From: an uncultured Slackia sp.
GTDB lineage: Bacteria; Actinomycetota; Coriobacteriia; Coriobacteriales; Eggerthellaceae
Assembly: GCF_934630525.1 (NCBI RefSeq)
Contig: NZ_CAKTVX010000001.1
Coordinates: forward strand, 124,001 to 188,000
DNA: 64,000 nucleotides
Direction of reading: 5' to 3'
This document shows positions 44,318 to 53,389 of the stretch, piece after piece. Both the position numbers and the translations under genes were made by a program. Positions within the stretch are counted from its first letter, which is position 1. Each line of letters opens with the position of its first letter. Under the pieces are notes generated by a model that made no database searches, was not told the DNA's origin, and saw only the letters and a program-made list of their open reading frames with translations.

Positions 44318-45729
44318 TATCCAATCGCCCCTTCCATTTCGAGTTTGATGAGGTTGTTCATTTCGACCGCGTATTCGAGCGGCAGTTCTTTGCTCACGGG
44401 GTCGGCAAAGCCGTTGACGACCATGGTGCGCGCTTCTTCTTCGGAAATGCCGCGGCTCATGAGGTAGAACACGGTGTCGTCGGAGATGCGGCCGATGGTG
44501 GCCTCGTGGCCTACGTCGACGTTCTTGCAGCGAATGTCCATTGCGGGAATGGTGTCGGAGCGGCTGTCGGCGTCGAGCATGAGCGACTGGCAGCTTACCG
44601 ACGCGGCGGAGTTTTCGGCCTTTTCGGTTGCCACGACGCTCGAGCGGAACGTGGACACGCCGCCGCCCTTCGAGATCGACTTCGTCTCAATCGCGGCGCT
44701 CGTGTCGGGCGCGGCGAGCACGACTTTGCAGCCGGTATCGAGGTTTTGGCCCTGGCCGGCGAACGTGATGCCCGTGAACGTGCACGTCGACTTGCGGCCG
44801 GAAAGAATGGACATGGGGTAGAGGTAGCCGACATGGCTGCCGAAGCTGCCCGAAACCCATTCGATCGATCCGCCCTCGTCGCATACCGAGCGCTTGGTGT
44901 TCAAGTTGTACATGTTCTTCGACCAGTTCTCGATGGTCGAATAGCGCAGATGCGCGTTCTTGCCGACGAACAGCTCGACGGCGCCTGCGTGCAGGTTCGC
45001 CACGTTGTATTTCGGGGCCGAGCAGCCTTCGATGAAGTGCAGATCGGCGCCGTCTTCCACGATGATGAGCGTGTGCTCGAACTGGCCTGCGCCCTTTGCA
45101 TTCAGGCGGAAGTAGCTCTGCAGCGGGAAGTCGAGCTTGGTGTCTTTCGGCACATAGACGAAGCTGCCGCCCGACCACACGGCGCCATGGAGCGCTGCGA
45201 ATTTATGGTCGGTGGGCGGAATGAGCGTCATGAACTTCTCGCGAATGAGCGGCTCCCACTTGGGGTCGTGCAAGGCTTCTTCAATGCCCGAATACACGAT
45301 GCCCATCTTCGAGGCGGTGTCTTGCATGTTGTGATACACGAGCTCGGAGTCGTACTGGGCGCCGACGCCTGCGAGGTATGCGCGCTCGGCCTGCGGAATG
45401 CCCAAGCGGTCGAACGTGTTCTTCACGTCGTCGGGCAGGCTTTCCCAGTCGCTCTTCTGATCGGTATTGGGCTTGACGTAGGTGACGATGTTGTCCATGT
45501 CCAAGCCCGCGATGGACGGACCCCAATCGGGGGCTGCCATGCTCTTGTAGATTTCGAGCGACTTCAGGCGAAACTCGAGCATCCATTCGGGCTCGTCTTT
45601 CTTTGCGGAAATCTCGCGCACGATTTCGGGCGTGAGGCCTGCGTCGAGGCGCTCGAAGCCCTCTTCTCCGTAGCGGAAGTCGTAGAGGCTGCGGTCGATG
45701 TCCGCAACTTCAGAATGTTGCTTTGCCAT
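44317..45729 (-). CDS. sufB: Fe-S cluster assembly protein SufB
   Basis: SufB is the main cluster scaffold of the SUF system. Clear motifs include EPEWMLEFRLKSLEIY, AALHGAVWSGGSFVYVPK, FIEGCSAPKY and HEATIGRISDDTVFYLMSRG. At 470 residues it is full length. It sits between sufC and sufD on the minus strand with a short gap from sufC. Confidence 0.96.
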   Translation of the reverse strand: MAKQHSEVADIDRSLYDFRYGEEGFERLDAGLTPEIVREISAKKDEPEWMLEFRLKSLEIYKSMAAPDWGPSIAGLDMDNIVTYVKPNTDQKSDWESLPDDVKNTFDRLGIPQAERAYLAGVGAQYDSELVYHNMQDTASKMGIVYSGIEEALHDPKWEPLIREKFMTLIPPTDHKFAALHGAVWSGGSFVYVPKDTKLDFPLQSYFRLNAKGAGQFEHTLIIVEDGADLHFIEGCSAPKYNVANLHAGAVELFVGKNAHLRYSTIENWSKNMYNLNTKRSVCDEGGSIEWVSGSFGSHVGYLYPMSILSGRKSTCTFTGITFAGQGQNLDTGCKVVLAAPDTSAAIETKSISKGGGVSTFRSSVVATEKAENSAASVSCQSLMLDADSRSDTIPAMDIRCKNVDVGHEATIGRISDDTVFYLMSRGISEEEARTMVVNGFADPVSKELPLEYAVEMNNLIKLEMEGAIG

Positions 45730-45744
45730 AGTGAGCCTCCGCCT

Positions 45745-46524
45745 TTACGCTTGCGCGGCCTGGGCGGCTTGCTCGAACTGTTCGAAGCCCTCCGTGTCGA
45801 TTTTCTCGATGAGCGAGGCGGGGCCTTCGTGCACCATGCGGCCCTTCACCATGACATGCACGCGATCGACGTCGACGCGCTCAAGAATGCGCGTGTTGTG
45901 CGTGATGATGATGAGCGTGCCGTCGCAGGTGCGGCGATATGCGTCGATGCCGCGCGAAACGACGGAAAGGGCGTCGACGTCGAGGCCCGAGTCGGTTTCG
46001 TCTAGAATGGCCAGCTTCGGCTTGAGCAGCAGCAGCTGCAGCATTTCGAGCTTCTTCTTTTCGCCGCCCGAGAAGCCGACGCCCAGCTCGCGGTCGAGGT
46101 AGGCGGGGTCGAAGTCGAGTTCTTCGCACAGCTCTTGGGTGTGCTTGCGGAACTGCTTGCCCTTAAGGTTCAGGCCTTCGCGGCCGGCGGCGGCTGCGCG
46201 CAGGAAGCTCGACAGCGGAACGCCGGGGATTTCGACGGGAGCCTGGAAGCTCAAGAACATGCCCGCATGGCTGCGCTTGTCGGGCGAAAGCGCGGTAACG
46301 TCCTGGCCGTTGAACACGATGGAGCCAGCGGTCACGTTGTACGTGGGATCGCCCATCACGACATGGCCGAGGGTGGATTTGCCGGCGCCGTTAGGGCCCA
46401 TGAGCACGTGGGTTTCGCCTTGAGCGACGCTCAGGTCGATGCCGTGCAAGATCTCCTTTTCGTCGACCGACGCGGTAAGGCCGCTGACGCGCAGCAGCTC
46501 TCCCGTTGAGGTTTCTAATGCCAT
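45745..46524 (-). CDS. sufC: Fe-S cluster assembly ATPase SufC
   Basis: SufC is a soluble ABC-type ATPase that binds SufB and SufD. Walker A is GPNGAGKST near residue 43, the signature is FSGGEKKKLEMLQLL and Walker B is LAILDETDSGLD. The ATG at 46522-46524, with GAAAGG upstream, is preferred over an upstream in-frame start. It is the first gene of the operon. No SufR or IscR-type regulator lies next to it. Confidence 0.95.
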   Translation of the reverse strand: MALETSTGELLRVSGLTASVDEKEILHGIDLSVAQGETHVLMGPNGAGKSTLGHVVMGDPTYNVTAGSIVFNGQDVTALSPDKRSHAGMFLSFQAPVEIPGVPLSSFLRAAAAGREGLNLKGKQFRKHTQELCEELDFDPAYLDRELGVGFSGGEKKKLEMLQLLLLKPKLAILDETDSGLDVDALSVVSRGIDAYRRTCDGTLIIITHNTRILERVDVDRVHVMVKGRMVHEGPASLIEKIDTEGFEQFEQAAQAAQA

Positions 46525-47136
46525 GGCAATTGCCTTTCTCTTATATATACCCCTTTTGAATACAAGAGTTGTTGGCAGGCGACGCTGCATGGTACCTTCG
46601 TCTTCGGATTCGGGCGCCCGCGCGTGCAAGCCTATTAAACCAACCTATGTAACGGGATTAAGATAAACCAACCAGGCACCTCATTCAAGGCGAATTATCC
46701 TTCCATGGGACGAATCGGCACGAAGAGTCCTTATGAGGTTGCTGAAAGGGCGATTGCCGGGGCGGCGAAGGGTTGCTGGGGTGGCGCGGTTGCTGGGGTG
46801 GGCACACGTGAAGGCGTCGGTTGGTTCGCTGCGGCGCGGGCGTTAGGCTAGGGACGGTTGCTTTGTTTTGTCGTCGTGGTTCGTTCGGCTTGGTTTCTGC
46901 GCCTATTGGCGCTTTTGTCGAGCGCGGCTGTTCCCTCTGCCTTCGTGCGGTGCTGCGTAGCGCTATATTGCCGTGCGGCGTTCCCGCTCTTTCGTCCTTA
47001 CGCTTGGTTTACGTTCGCGCAACGGTTTTCTGCTTATTGACGGCGCGGTCGATGCTTCTTCTTTCTAAAAGGCTATACTCTGGCAGTTACGAAAAACGGC
47101 TACGCTTCCGCTTGGCCGCTTCGAGTCGATATTGAA
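46525..47136. other. 612-bp divergent spacer without a convincing gene
   Basis: The spacer must hold the SUF and glycosyltransferase promoters; TATATATA lies just upstream of sufC on the minus strand. A direct repeat GGTTGCTGGGGTGG occurs at 46771 and 46788. The 104-codon plus-strand frame at 46821 has poor composition and no ribosome site, so I do not call it. Confidence 0.5.
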
Positions 47137-48174
47137 ATGATTGGTATGCCGAATTCGAAACTGCTGACAATTGCCGTTCCCGCATATAATGCTGCGTCCT
47201 ATTTGCACACGTGTCTCGATTCGCTCGTTCAGTCGGGCGACGAGGTTGAGGTGCTCGTTGTCAACGACGGTTCGAAAGATGGCACGCTTCAGGTGGCGCG
47301 CGATTATGCCGAGCGCCATCCGGGCATTGTTGTGGCTGTTGACCAGGAGAATCGCAACTGGGGCGGTGCGGTGAACCACGCTCTCGAACTGGCGTCGGGA
47401 ACGTTCTTCTATATCGTCGACTCCGATGATTGGCTCGATTCCGCGAAGCTTACCGAAGTCGTTTCTCGCCTTCGCATGTTGGAGGAACAGCAGGCGGGCG
47501 TTGATTTGTACATGGTGAATTACGTGTACAACCGCGTAGAAAACGGCGATCGACATACCATTTCGTACGAGAAGCTCCTTCCGAGCGATAGGGTCGTTGG
47601 CTGGGACGCGATGAGTAATCCGAGTCTTGACCAGTACATCATGATCCATAGCGCCATGTATCGAACGAGCGTGGTGCGCGAGAGCGGCTTGGTGTTGCCT
47701 GAAGGCATGTCATATATGGACAGCCTGCTCATGCTCAAGCCCCTGCGTTTCGTGAAGAAGCTCTATTACCACGATTGCGACTTATATTGGTACACCATTG
47801 GCCGCGAGGGCCAGTCAATTGACCCTTCGGTGCTCAAGCGCCACATTGCCGACCAGATTCATGCGACGCATCTGGCGATTGACGGTTTTGATTATGAGAA
47901 GCTGCAGGCGATCAGCCCTCGTTTGGCGGGTTGCTCGATGCGGTATCTTTCCGCGATGCTCACCGTGTCGTCTATCCATCTGTTCCAGATCAATACGCCC
48001 GAATCCATTGAAGACAATAAAAAGCTGTGGCGCTACCTTCGCGAGAGCGATCCCGTACTGTGCCGCAAGCTTCGATTCACGCTGGCGGGTCTGGTTAATC
48101 GTAAAACGGCACTTGGTCGCTGGGCTGCGAAATGCGGCTACGGCATAGCGGCGAACCTGTTCAAATTCGCATAG
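47137..48174 (+). CDS. family 2 glycosyltransferase
   Basis: The N-terminal GT-A domain shows LTIAVPAYNAASYLHTCLDSL, then VVNDGSKDGT and VDSDDWLD, where the DXD metal site is found. The C-terminal 120 residues are specific to a subgroup often encoded with flippase-like membrane proteins. The donor and acceptor are unknown. It has no membrane segment and lies 19 bases upstream of the next gene, forming a two-gene unit for an envelope glycan or glycolipid. Confidence 0.9.
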   Translation: MIGMPNSKLLTIAVPAYNAASYLHTCLDSLVQSGDEVEVLVVNDGSKDGTLQVARDYAERHPGIVVAVDQENRNWGGAVNHALELASGTFFYIVDSDDWLDSAKLTEVVSRLRMLEEQQAGVDLYMVNYVYNRVENGDRHTISYEKLLPSDRVVGWDAMSNPSLDQYIMIHSAMYRTSVVRESGLVLPEGMSYMDSLLMLKPLRFVKKLYYHDCDLYWYTIGREGQSIDPSVLKRHIADQIHATHLAIDGFDYEKLQAISPRLAGCSMRYLSAMLTVSSIHLFQINTPESIEDNKKLWRYLRESDPVLCRKLRFTLAGLVNRKTALGRWAAKCGYGIAANLFKFA

Positions 48175-48193
48175 CGCAACGTGAGAAGAGGCC

Positions 48194-49333
48194 ATGGCAA
48201 ACGATAATCAGAAAAAAGAGCCATTTGAAGAGGCGATTCTCGAGCCGAATTTGCTCAATGAAATCGCTCCCGAAACGGCCATGGAGCGACCCCATATTAA
48301 AGGGCGTTTGCTCAATGTCGTGCTGTGCATTTTCGCATTCGGCATGCTCGTTGGTTACCTGTTTTTCGCAGGCGAGGGCGAAGATATGGCCAACGCCCTT
48401 TCGAGCATGCGCTGGCCGTGGCTCGTGCTTGCGGTGCTCATGGTTGTGGGCTATTGGTTTTTCGAATCGGTATGCATGCAGATTTTCTCGCGCGACATGT
48501 TTCCGAAATTCCGTTTCCGCGATACGTTTCTGTGCACGATCATCGGCCAGTATTTCAATTGCATCACGCCGCTCTCGAGCGGCGGGCAGCCGTTTCAGGC
48601 GTATTACTACAACCGCTTCGGCATGCCGCTCTCCAAGAGCATGCCGATGCTCGTGAGCCGCTTTGTGACCTATCAGGTCGCGACGAGCGCTTTTTGCGCA
48701 TTGGTGTTGTTGTTCCGCCTGCATTATTTCGTCGAGGAGAACCCCGCGCTTACCACGCTTGTCGTTATTGGCTTCATTGGCGGCTTGGGGCTGCTTTTGA
48801 TGCTGTTGGCCATCGCATTTTGGCGCAATGCTATCGTTAAGCTTATGACCTGGGCGTTTAAGCTCGCGGGCAAGATGCATATTGTGAAAGACCCCGAAAA
48901 GCGGATCGCCGATACCACAAAGACCATTGACGACGCGTACAACGAGATGCGCTACATGATGAAAAAACCGCGTCTGTTTGCGAGAAGCATCGCGGTTACG
49001 TTCGTCCAGCTGCTTGAGTTCTTTGCCATTAGCTATGTGATTATGCGTGGCCTGGGCTGCGACGGCGATTTCCTTACCGTGATTTCGTGTCAGGCGTTCG
49101 TGTACATGATTTCGTCGTTCGTTCCCACGCCGGGCGCCATGGGCGCTGCTGAAACGAGCTACGCGCTCTTCTTCAGCACGATTTACCCAAGCGCGTCGTT
49201 TGTCGCGCTTTCGACGTTCATTTGGCGCTTCCTCACATTCTATTTCCCCATTGTGACAGGCATGCTGGTTACGCTCGCCGTGAATCGCGGCGATGCCGTG
49301 CGTGCTCAAGAGGCAAACAAAAATCACGAATAA
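48194..49333 (+). CDS. lysylphosphatidylglycerol synthase-type membrane protein (UPF0104 / YbhN family)
   Basis: The 379-residue protein has a hydrophilic N-terminus of about 40 residues and seven or eight membrane segments. Family motifs are GQYFNCITPLSSGGQPFQAYYY near residue 115 and SSFVPTPGAMGAAETSY near residue 310. It has only the flippase-like half and lacks the lysyl-transferase domain of MprF. Its linkage to a glycosyltransferase suggests transport of a lipid-linked product. Confidence 0.88.
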   Translation: MANDNQKKEPFEEAILEPNLLNEIAPETAMERPHIKGRLLNVVLCIFAFGMLVGYLFFAGEGEDMANALSSMRWPWLVLAVLMVVGYWFFESVCMQIFSRDMFPKFRFRDTFLCTIIGQYFNCITPLSSGGQPFQAYYYNRFGMPLSKSMPMLVSRFVTYQVATSAFCALVLLFRLHYFVEENPALTTLVVIGFIGGLGLLLMLLAIAFWRNAIVKLMTWAFKLAGKMHIVKDPEKRIADTTKTIDDAYNEMRYMMKKPRLFARSIAVTFVQLLEFFAISYVIMRGLGCDGDFLTVISCQAFVYMISSFVPTPGAMGAAETSYALFFSTIYPSASFVALSTFIWRFLTFYFPIVTGMLVTLAVNRGDAVRAQEANKNHE

Positions 49334-49675
49334 GAATAACGAGCGTTCATGATTTGAGGCGATGTCGTGCGTGGGGCTGCGCGGCGTGCGGCGCGTCGTG
49401 TGTTGGCTACGCTGCCCTGAATTGCGGCGGCGTTGCGGCGTTGGATTCGCGACATGGCGCCATGAGCTGTTGCATCGCGGCGCCGTTGAGCCCATAGGCT
49501 GCCGTTGCGCAGTGTTCGGTTCGTGATGTAGGGTTTACGGTCTGCTGCTTTCGGCTATACGACCTCATGCTTTGCGGCGCCGTTTTATTGAAGCCTGGTT
49601 GTGTCGCCCATGTTCCATTAGCTGTCGGGTTTGCGGCTTTCTTTATGGGCATACGTTTCATTCGGTGGAATCAAA
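49334..49675. other. start of a gene-poor island, no gene recognised
   Basis: The sequence holds short G+C-rich repeats (GGCGGCGTTGCGGCG) and no credible reading frame. Confidence 0.45.
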
Positions 49676-49740
49676 TTACGAATGGTCGCGGTTTTGACCT
49701 CTTTGCGCCTATCGCTGGTCAAAATCGCCGCTATTCGCAG
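49676..49740. repeat. 65-bp palindromic element, copy A
   Basis: The 24-bp arms (49676-49699 and 49717-49740) end in TTTTGACC and begin with GGTCAAAA, with a 17-bp spacer. Arm identity is 18 of the inner 23 positions. Outer halves read CGAATGG and CTATTCG. Confidence 0.85.
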
Positions 49741-49862
49741 CATTGTCTGACCGTTGGAATAGAAATTGCGATCAATATGTTCGGATTATCGTTTTAAGGG
49801 GTGCTTTGGGCGTTCTTTCGGGGCCGATGTGCTCCCTCGCGTCTTTCGGATTGAATTCCTTT

Positions 49863-49927
49863 TTACGAATAGCCGCAATTTTGACCATAGGCGTCGATTT
49901 TTTGGTCAAAACTCGCGCAATTTGTAA
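49863..49927. repeat. 65-bp palindromic element, copy B
   Basis: The arms are 49863-49886 and 49904-49927 with the same TTTTGACC ... GGTCAAAA inner boundary and a 17-bp spacer. It ends six bases before the 3' end of the nuclease-like gene. Arms match at 17 of 23 positions, making it the most diverged copy. Confidence 0.8.
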
Positions 49928-49933
49928 ACCGCG

Positions 49934-50947
49934 TTATCGCTTGCGAGCTTGATGGGATTTGGAAATCGCTTGCTCGAACCAGTTTGTCGGCATGATTGCA
50001 CGGCGAAGGATACGTGATTTTTCATATGCCGAAGCAGCGCGAATGCGATTGCGGTGGTTGAGAGCTTTGGCGAGGGTTTCGCAAAACTCGCTGAATGCTA
50101 CTTCGTCATAGACGATATCTTTCGTTAGTTCGAAAAGCGTTATGTTCTGGCCAACAAGTCTATTGTTCTTTACTGCGTCGCGCAAAAGAGCGCTTTCGTC
50201 TGAGTGCCATTCTTTGCCTTGATATTCAACGACTACCAGGCGCTTCTCCTCCCAAACAAGGTCGCATTCAAACGAGTTGATGATTCGGGGGTATCCCCAT
50301 TGGTCGATTGCTTGGATTGGGGTTTTTAAATCGATTCTAGAATTGAGCTTCGGAGCGGGGAGCTTCGCGCCTCCTTTGACATGGCTCAGCGTCAGGAGCA
50401 TGAAGCATTTCCATTCCATAGGGGAACGGGCTCCGTCAACAATGAAGCCGCATGCTGCTTTTGCTTTCGTACAAGAGCGTAGATTGCTGTTCATCTCCAG
50501 GAATTTGCCCAGCTTTGCCGAACTCGTAATCGTTTTTCGTTGCGAAATTTGATCCTGAGAAATGACGTATCGCGAGCAAAGTTCATTTCCAAGGGCGATA
50601 AGCTGCGTGCTTTCAAGTAGCGATGACATTTGCACAAATGTGAGTTCTGGACTCGAGACGGCTATTTCTCCATCAATGAGAAGGCACGAGGCCGCGACAT
50701 CGTTTTCTATCTTGTGCGTTGCGATAGCCGAGCTTCGCGCTGCGGCTACGCCATTCGAGGCTGTTATGTGGGCTTTGCCGCGTACATCTACGAAGCCGTT
50801 GGCTTGGGCGAAGCTGACGATTCGGTCGCGTTGACGTTTTCGATTCTCTGGATTTCCGTTAACTATCGAAAGCGGCTCCACGCGAAAACTGGCGCCGTCG
50901 AAGCTGCGCCAGAATAAGTATGCCGATATGTGGGAGAGATACATCAT
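49934..50947 (-). CDS. DUF559-like putative nuclease (PD-(D/E)XK / Vsr-type C-terminus)
   Basis: The N-terminal half resembles the AbiEi/DUF559 proteins frequent in Coriobacteriia, with SSPELTFVQMSSLLESTQLI near residue 100. The C-terminal part shows RSPMEWKCFMLL near 175, FECDLVWEEKRLVVVEYQGK near 227-245 and HSD after it, fitting Asp229, Glu241 and Lys245 of a restriction-endonuclease-like fold. Family assignment is from motif memory and is not certain. The start is unclear: ATG 50947, ATG 50944 or TTG 51007, none with a good ribosome site. Base and codon use are AT-richer than the neighbours. No methylase or partner gene is present. Two 65-bp palindromes lie on each side. Confidence 0.7.
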   Translation of the reverse strand: MMYLSHISAYLFWRSFDGASFRVEPLSIVNGNPENRKRQRDRIVSFAQANGFVDVRGKAHITASNGVAAARSSAIATHKIENDVAASCLLIDGEIAVSSPELTFVQMSSLLESTQLIALGNELCSRYVISQDQISQRKTITSSAKLGKFLEMNSNLRSCTKAKAACGFIVDGARSPMEWKCFMLLTLSHVKGGAKLPAPKLNSRIDLKTPIQAIDQWGYPRIINSFECDLVWEEKRLVVVEYQGKEWHSDESALLRDAVKNNRLVGQNITLFELTKDIVYDEVAFSEFCETLAKALNHRNRIRAASAYEKSRILRRAIMPTNWFEQAISKSHQARKR

Positions 50948-51200
50948 GGGCACATCTTGCCAATTCCGATATGTTTTGAAAAGGGGGTTGCTGATATTTG
51001 AAAACAAGCTGTTGAACAGGTGATATGTACTCCAAATTATTGCGTGAAAACTGCGAGAAAATTGAAGGGAAACGTGCAGAAGTCAGCTGGGGAAATGCAT
51101 GAAAACGCGATGATTGGTATCGTGGGGCATGCGATAGCAAGGGCGCACAGCGCACAGCGCAGGCATGATGGTGGTAGCTGCGATTCCCTTGAGGTGAAAC

Positions 51201-51265
51201 TTGCGAATGGTGCCGATTTTGACCAAGAAACGTATTTATGCGGTCAAAACTGGCACCATTTGCAA
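51201..51265. repeat. 65-bp palindromic element, copy C
   Basis: The arms at 51201-51224 (TTGCGAATGG ... TTTTGACC) and 51242-51265 match at 21 of 24 positions with a 17-bp spacer. This is the best-preserved copy. It lies upstream of the nuclease-like gene. Confidence 0.92.
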
Positions 51266-51429
51266 ATTTCTTCCTGGGTCTTACTGTTTGCGGGGGAACG
51301 TTCGCTTTTGGAAGGCGCTTATCCGGCCGCGAGAACGAGGCGATAGTGTTTCGGAACCCAATTTGCTGCGTTTGGAGGGTGCGTCGTTTGTTGCATCGAT
51401 ATTTTCGGCTTTGCCATAGTTCCTAAGTT

Positions 51430-51494
51430 TTGCGAATGGTGCTCGTTTTGACCAGCGGCGGCTATTTCTTGGTCAAAACCGGCGTCATTCGCAA
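51430..51494. repeat. 65-bp palindromic element, copy D
   Basis: The arms at 51430-51453 and 51471-51494 match at 20 of 24 positions, again with a 17-bp spacer. The outer sequence is TTGCGAATG and the inner ends are TTTTGACC and GGTCAAAA, as in copy C. Confidence 0.9.
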
Positions 51495-51879
51495 AGCGGG
51501 GATGTTTAATTGGCTCGCTTTTCGCTTCAAAGCAAGAGGTTGCTCAGTAAGGTCGTAAGGAGATTTGAATAGGGAGCGCGATGGGGAAAGCCTCGATAGC
51601 GGTTGAGATGGAGAAGATTCGGACTCATCCGACCTTTTGAGATGGGAAGGTTCTAGGATTAGCTCCGGACGCCTTCTGCGTAATATCGAAGAGGGACGTT
51701 ACGGGTAATCGGGCTAAGCTTTCGTGCGACTTGCCGGAATGGGATGCTTGCGTCGTGGGAAGAGGGCTATGTTGCGCTTGCTTCCGGTCGAATACGGTGA
51801 GTTGTGGAGCGCGTCCTGTTTAGGGCTGCGCTAGTATGTGCAGCATCGCGATACACTCCTTGTCTGAAAGGGACGCCAT
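51495..51879. other. remainder of the island, no gene recognised
   Basis: Only a short hairpin, TCGGA/TCCGA near 51620, followed by CCTTTT was noted. No open frame looks coding. Confidence 0.4.
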
Positions 51880-52257
51880 ATGAGCCTGGCCGATATTCTG
51901 CATATTGAAATCGTTGAAGATACCCCGGATCGTTACGTCATGCATACGCCCGTGACCGCTGATATGCTGCAACGACATGGCGTAATCCATGGTGGCATCA
52001 GCGCCTATTTGGCTGAGCACGCGGCAAGCGAGTGCATCTCGGCGCATACCGACCCCGCCGTTTCGCATGCATTGGGCCTCGAGCTTACTACGACGCATTT
52101 GCTGCCCGTCTTCGAAGGCGACACCATCGAGACCGTGGCAACGCCAGTGCGCGATGGCGGCCGCGTGCGCGTATGGAAGGTCGAGCAATTCCGCATGTCG
52201 GACGGCCAAATGTTCAACACGTCCCAAATGACGATGTACATGAAGAAGGTCAAGTAA
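51880..52257 (+). CDS. hotdog-fold thioesterase (PaaI-like)
   Basis: The 125-residue protein has the PaaI thioesterase motif GVIHGGISAYLAEHAAS near residue 34, and a strand-rich C-terminal half (HLLPVFEGDTIETVATPV). The enzyme would hydrolyse acyl-CoA thioesters; the substrate is open. It is monocistronic and lies about 1.2 kb from the CoA-transferase operon, so a shared pathway is possible but not shown. Confidence 0.9.
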   Translation: MSLADILHIEIVEDTPDRYVMHTPVTADMLQRHGVIHGGISAYLAEHAASECISAHTDPAVSHALGLELTTTHLLPVFEGDTIETVATPVRDGGRVRVWKVEQFRMSDGQMFNTSQMTMYMKKVK

Positions 52258-52334
52258 GGCGGGGAGCTGGTCGTGTGGTGGCGGGATGCGCCGCGCATGA
52301 CTCGGAATCGTTTCTTCGCATGGCGACTTGATTG

Positions 52335-52362
52335 CAGGCGCGGAGATTCGCGCCTGTGTTTT
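52335..52362 (+). terminator. terminator after the thioesterase gene
   Basis: CAGGCGCG and CGCGCCTG form a perfect 8-bp stem with a six-base loop, followed by TGTTTT. Confidence 0.7.
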
Positions 52363-52509
52363 GGCATTTGGGGATTGTGGGGCGTGATTGGCGCTCGTGC
52401 CGCTTTCGCGTCTGCGACTTCCAATGCGTCTTCTCGGGTTTGCTTGAGACCTGTTAAACGCTACGAGCATTTAACACATCAGGGCATGTAGTAGGTTGGC
52501 GCATCTTGG

Positions 52510-53169
52510 CTAGAATCGGTTGATTGGGTGCTCCTGAATGGCCGTGTAAAGGCTTTCTTGCACGACGTTCCAAAACGGGTTCATGTGCTCGTCGAGCAGC
52601 GTTTGCGTGCTGCCGCGATTGATGAGGAAGAACTCTACGAGCGAAATCGCCTGATATGCGCATGAGTCAGCGAGCAGGGCTTTCGTCTCGTCGGGCATAT
52701 AGCGTCCGTCTAAAATGAAGTCGATGTCCGCTTTGAACGCAGGAATGAGCGTTTCGGCAACCTGCTGGATGAACTCGTGTTCGCGCGGCGTAAAAAGCTT
52801 GCGGTAGAAATCGGGATCTTCGAGTACCGTAGTGACGAGTGCTTTGTAGTAGCCGCTCGTATCAAGCGTGCGGGCGCCCGTTTCCTTATGCACGTAATAG
52901 GGGAGTGCGTCTTTGCCTGCGCCCGTTGAAGAAAAAGGGGCGCTCACAAGCTGGCTTTCGGGGAAATCGTGACGCAGTTTGGCGGCGAGCGACGTGCGGA
53001 AGATCCACATGGCGACATCGTATTTGCTGCCGAAGTGATAGTAGAACGTATTGCGGTTCACGCCGAGTTCGGAAATGAGGTCGGCAACTCGCGTTTGCGA
53101 TAGCGACGTTTTTCGAACCGATTCTTTGAAAGCGGCGGCTATTTCCGCGCGCGTGTCACGCTTTGCCAT
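52510..53169 (-). CDS. TetR/AcrR-family regulator of the CoA-transferase cluster
   Basis: The helix-turn-helix VADLISELGVNRNTFYYHFGSKYDVAMWIF spans residues 28-57. The 219-residue length and the long C-terminal half fit TetR regulators of the AcrR type. The ATG at 53167-53169 has AAGGGG upstream. It diverges from the CoA-transferase gene at 53444. Inverted repeats in the 274-bp divergent region at 53211-53225 and 53390-53414 are candidate binding sites, so it probably controls both itself and the cluster. The ligand may be a CoA thioester or hydroxy acid, which is inference. Confidence 0.9.
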   Translation of the reverse strand: MAKRDTRAEIAAAFKESVRKTSLSQTRVADLISELGVNRNTFYYHFGSKYDVAMWIFRTSLAAKLRHDFPESQLVSAPFSSTGAGKDALPYYVHKETGARTLDTSGYYKALVTTVLEDPDFYRKLFTPREHEFIQQVAETLIPAFKADIDFILDGRYMPDETKALLADSCAYQAISLVEFFLINRGSTQTLLDEHMNPFWNVVQESLYTAIQEHPINRF

Positions 53170-53200
53170 GCGATACCCCTTATTTGCTTCCCCTGGGTAA

Positions 53201-53225
53201 ATTATAGGCACTTGAAGGGCTCAAG
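53201..53225 (-). promoter_or_regulatory. TetR gene promoter with overlapping inverted repeat
   Basis: The minus strand has a perfect TATAAT (53201-53206). Directly upstream is CTTGA/TCAAG (53211-53215 and 53221-53225), where autoregulation could occur. Confidence 0.5.
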
Positions 53226-53389
53226 GCGAGAATCTATCGCCTAATGGCCCAAATACATCCTGTTCATCTATGAAAGCGTGCTCATTGGTTGCTTGCAATT
53301 AGTCATATCGTGAATCTGTCTAGCAACCCTTGGACGCGCAGTATTTCCGTCTAATGAATTTCCTCTTCACACAATCCACAATACAAGGT

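Noticed and set aside
46821..47135. 104-codon frame upstream of the glycosyltransferase
   Set aside because: No ribosome site, no motif, and Cys/Leu/Arg-rich composition typical of a random frame.
49676..51494. CRISPR array
   Set aside because: Only four repeats, irregular distances (about 120 to 1,270 bp between them) and a gene in between. Each repeat is itself a palindrome with an internal spacer.
49334..51879. Classical insertion sequence or REP-RAYT element
   Set aside because: No transposase motif (DDE or HUH/Y1) and no matching terminal repeats with target duplication were seen; the gene looks nuclease-like.
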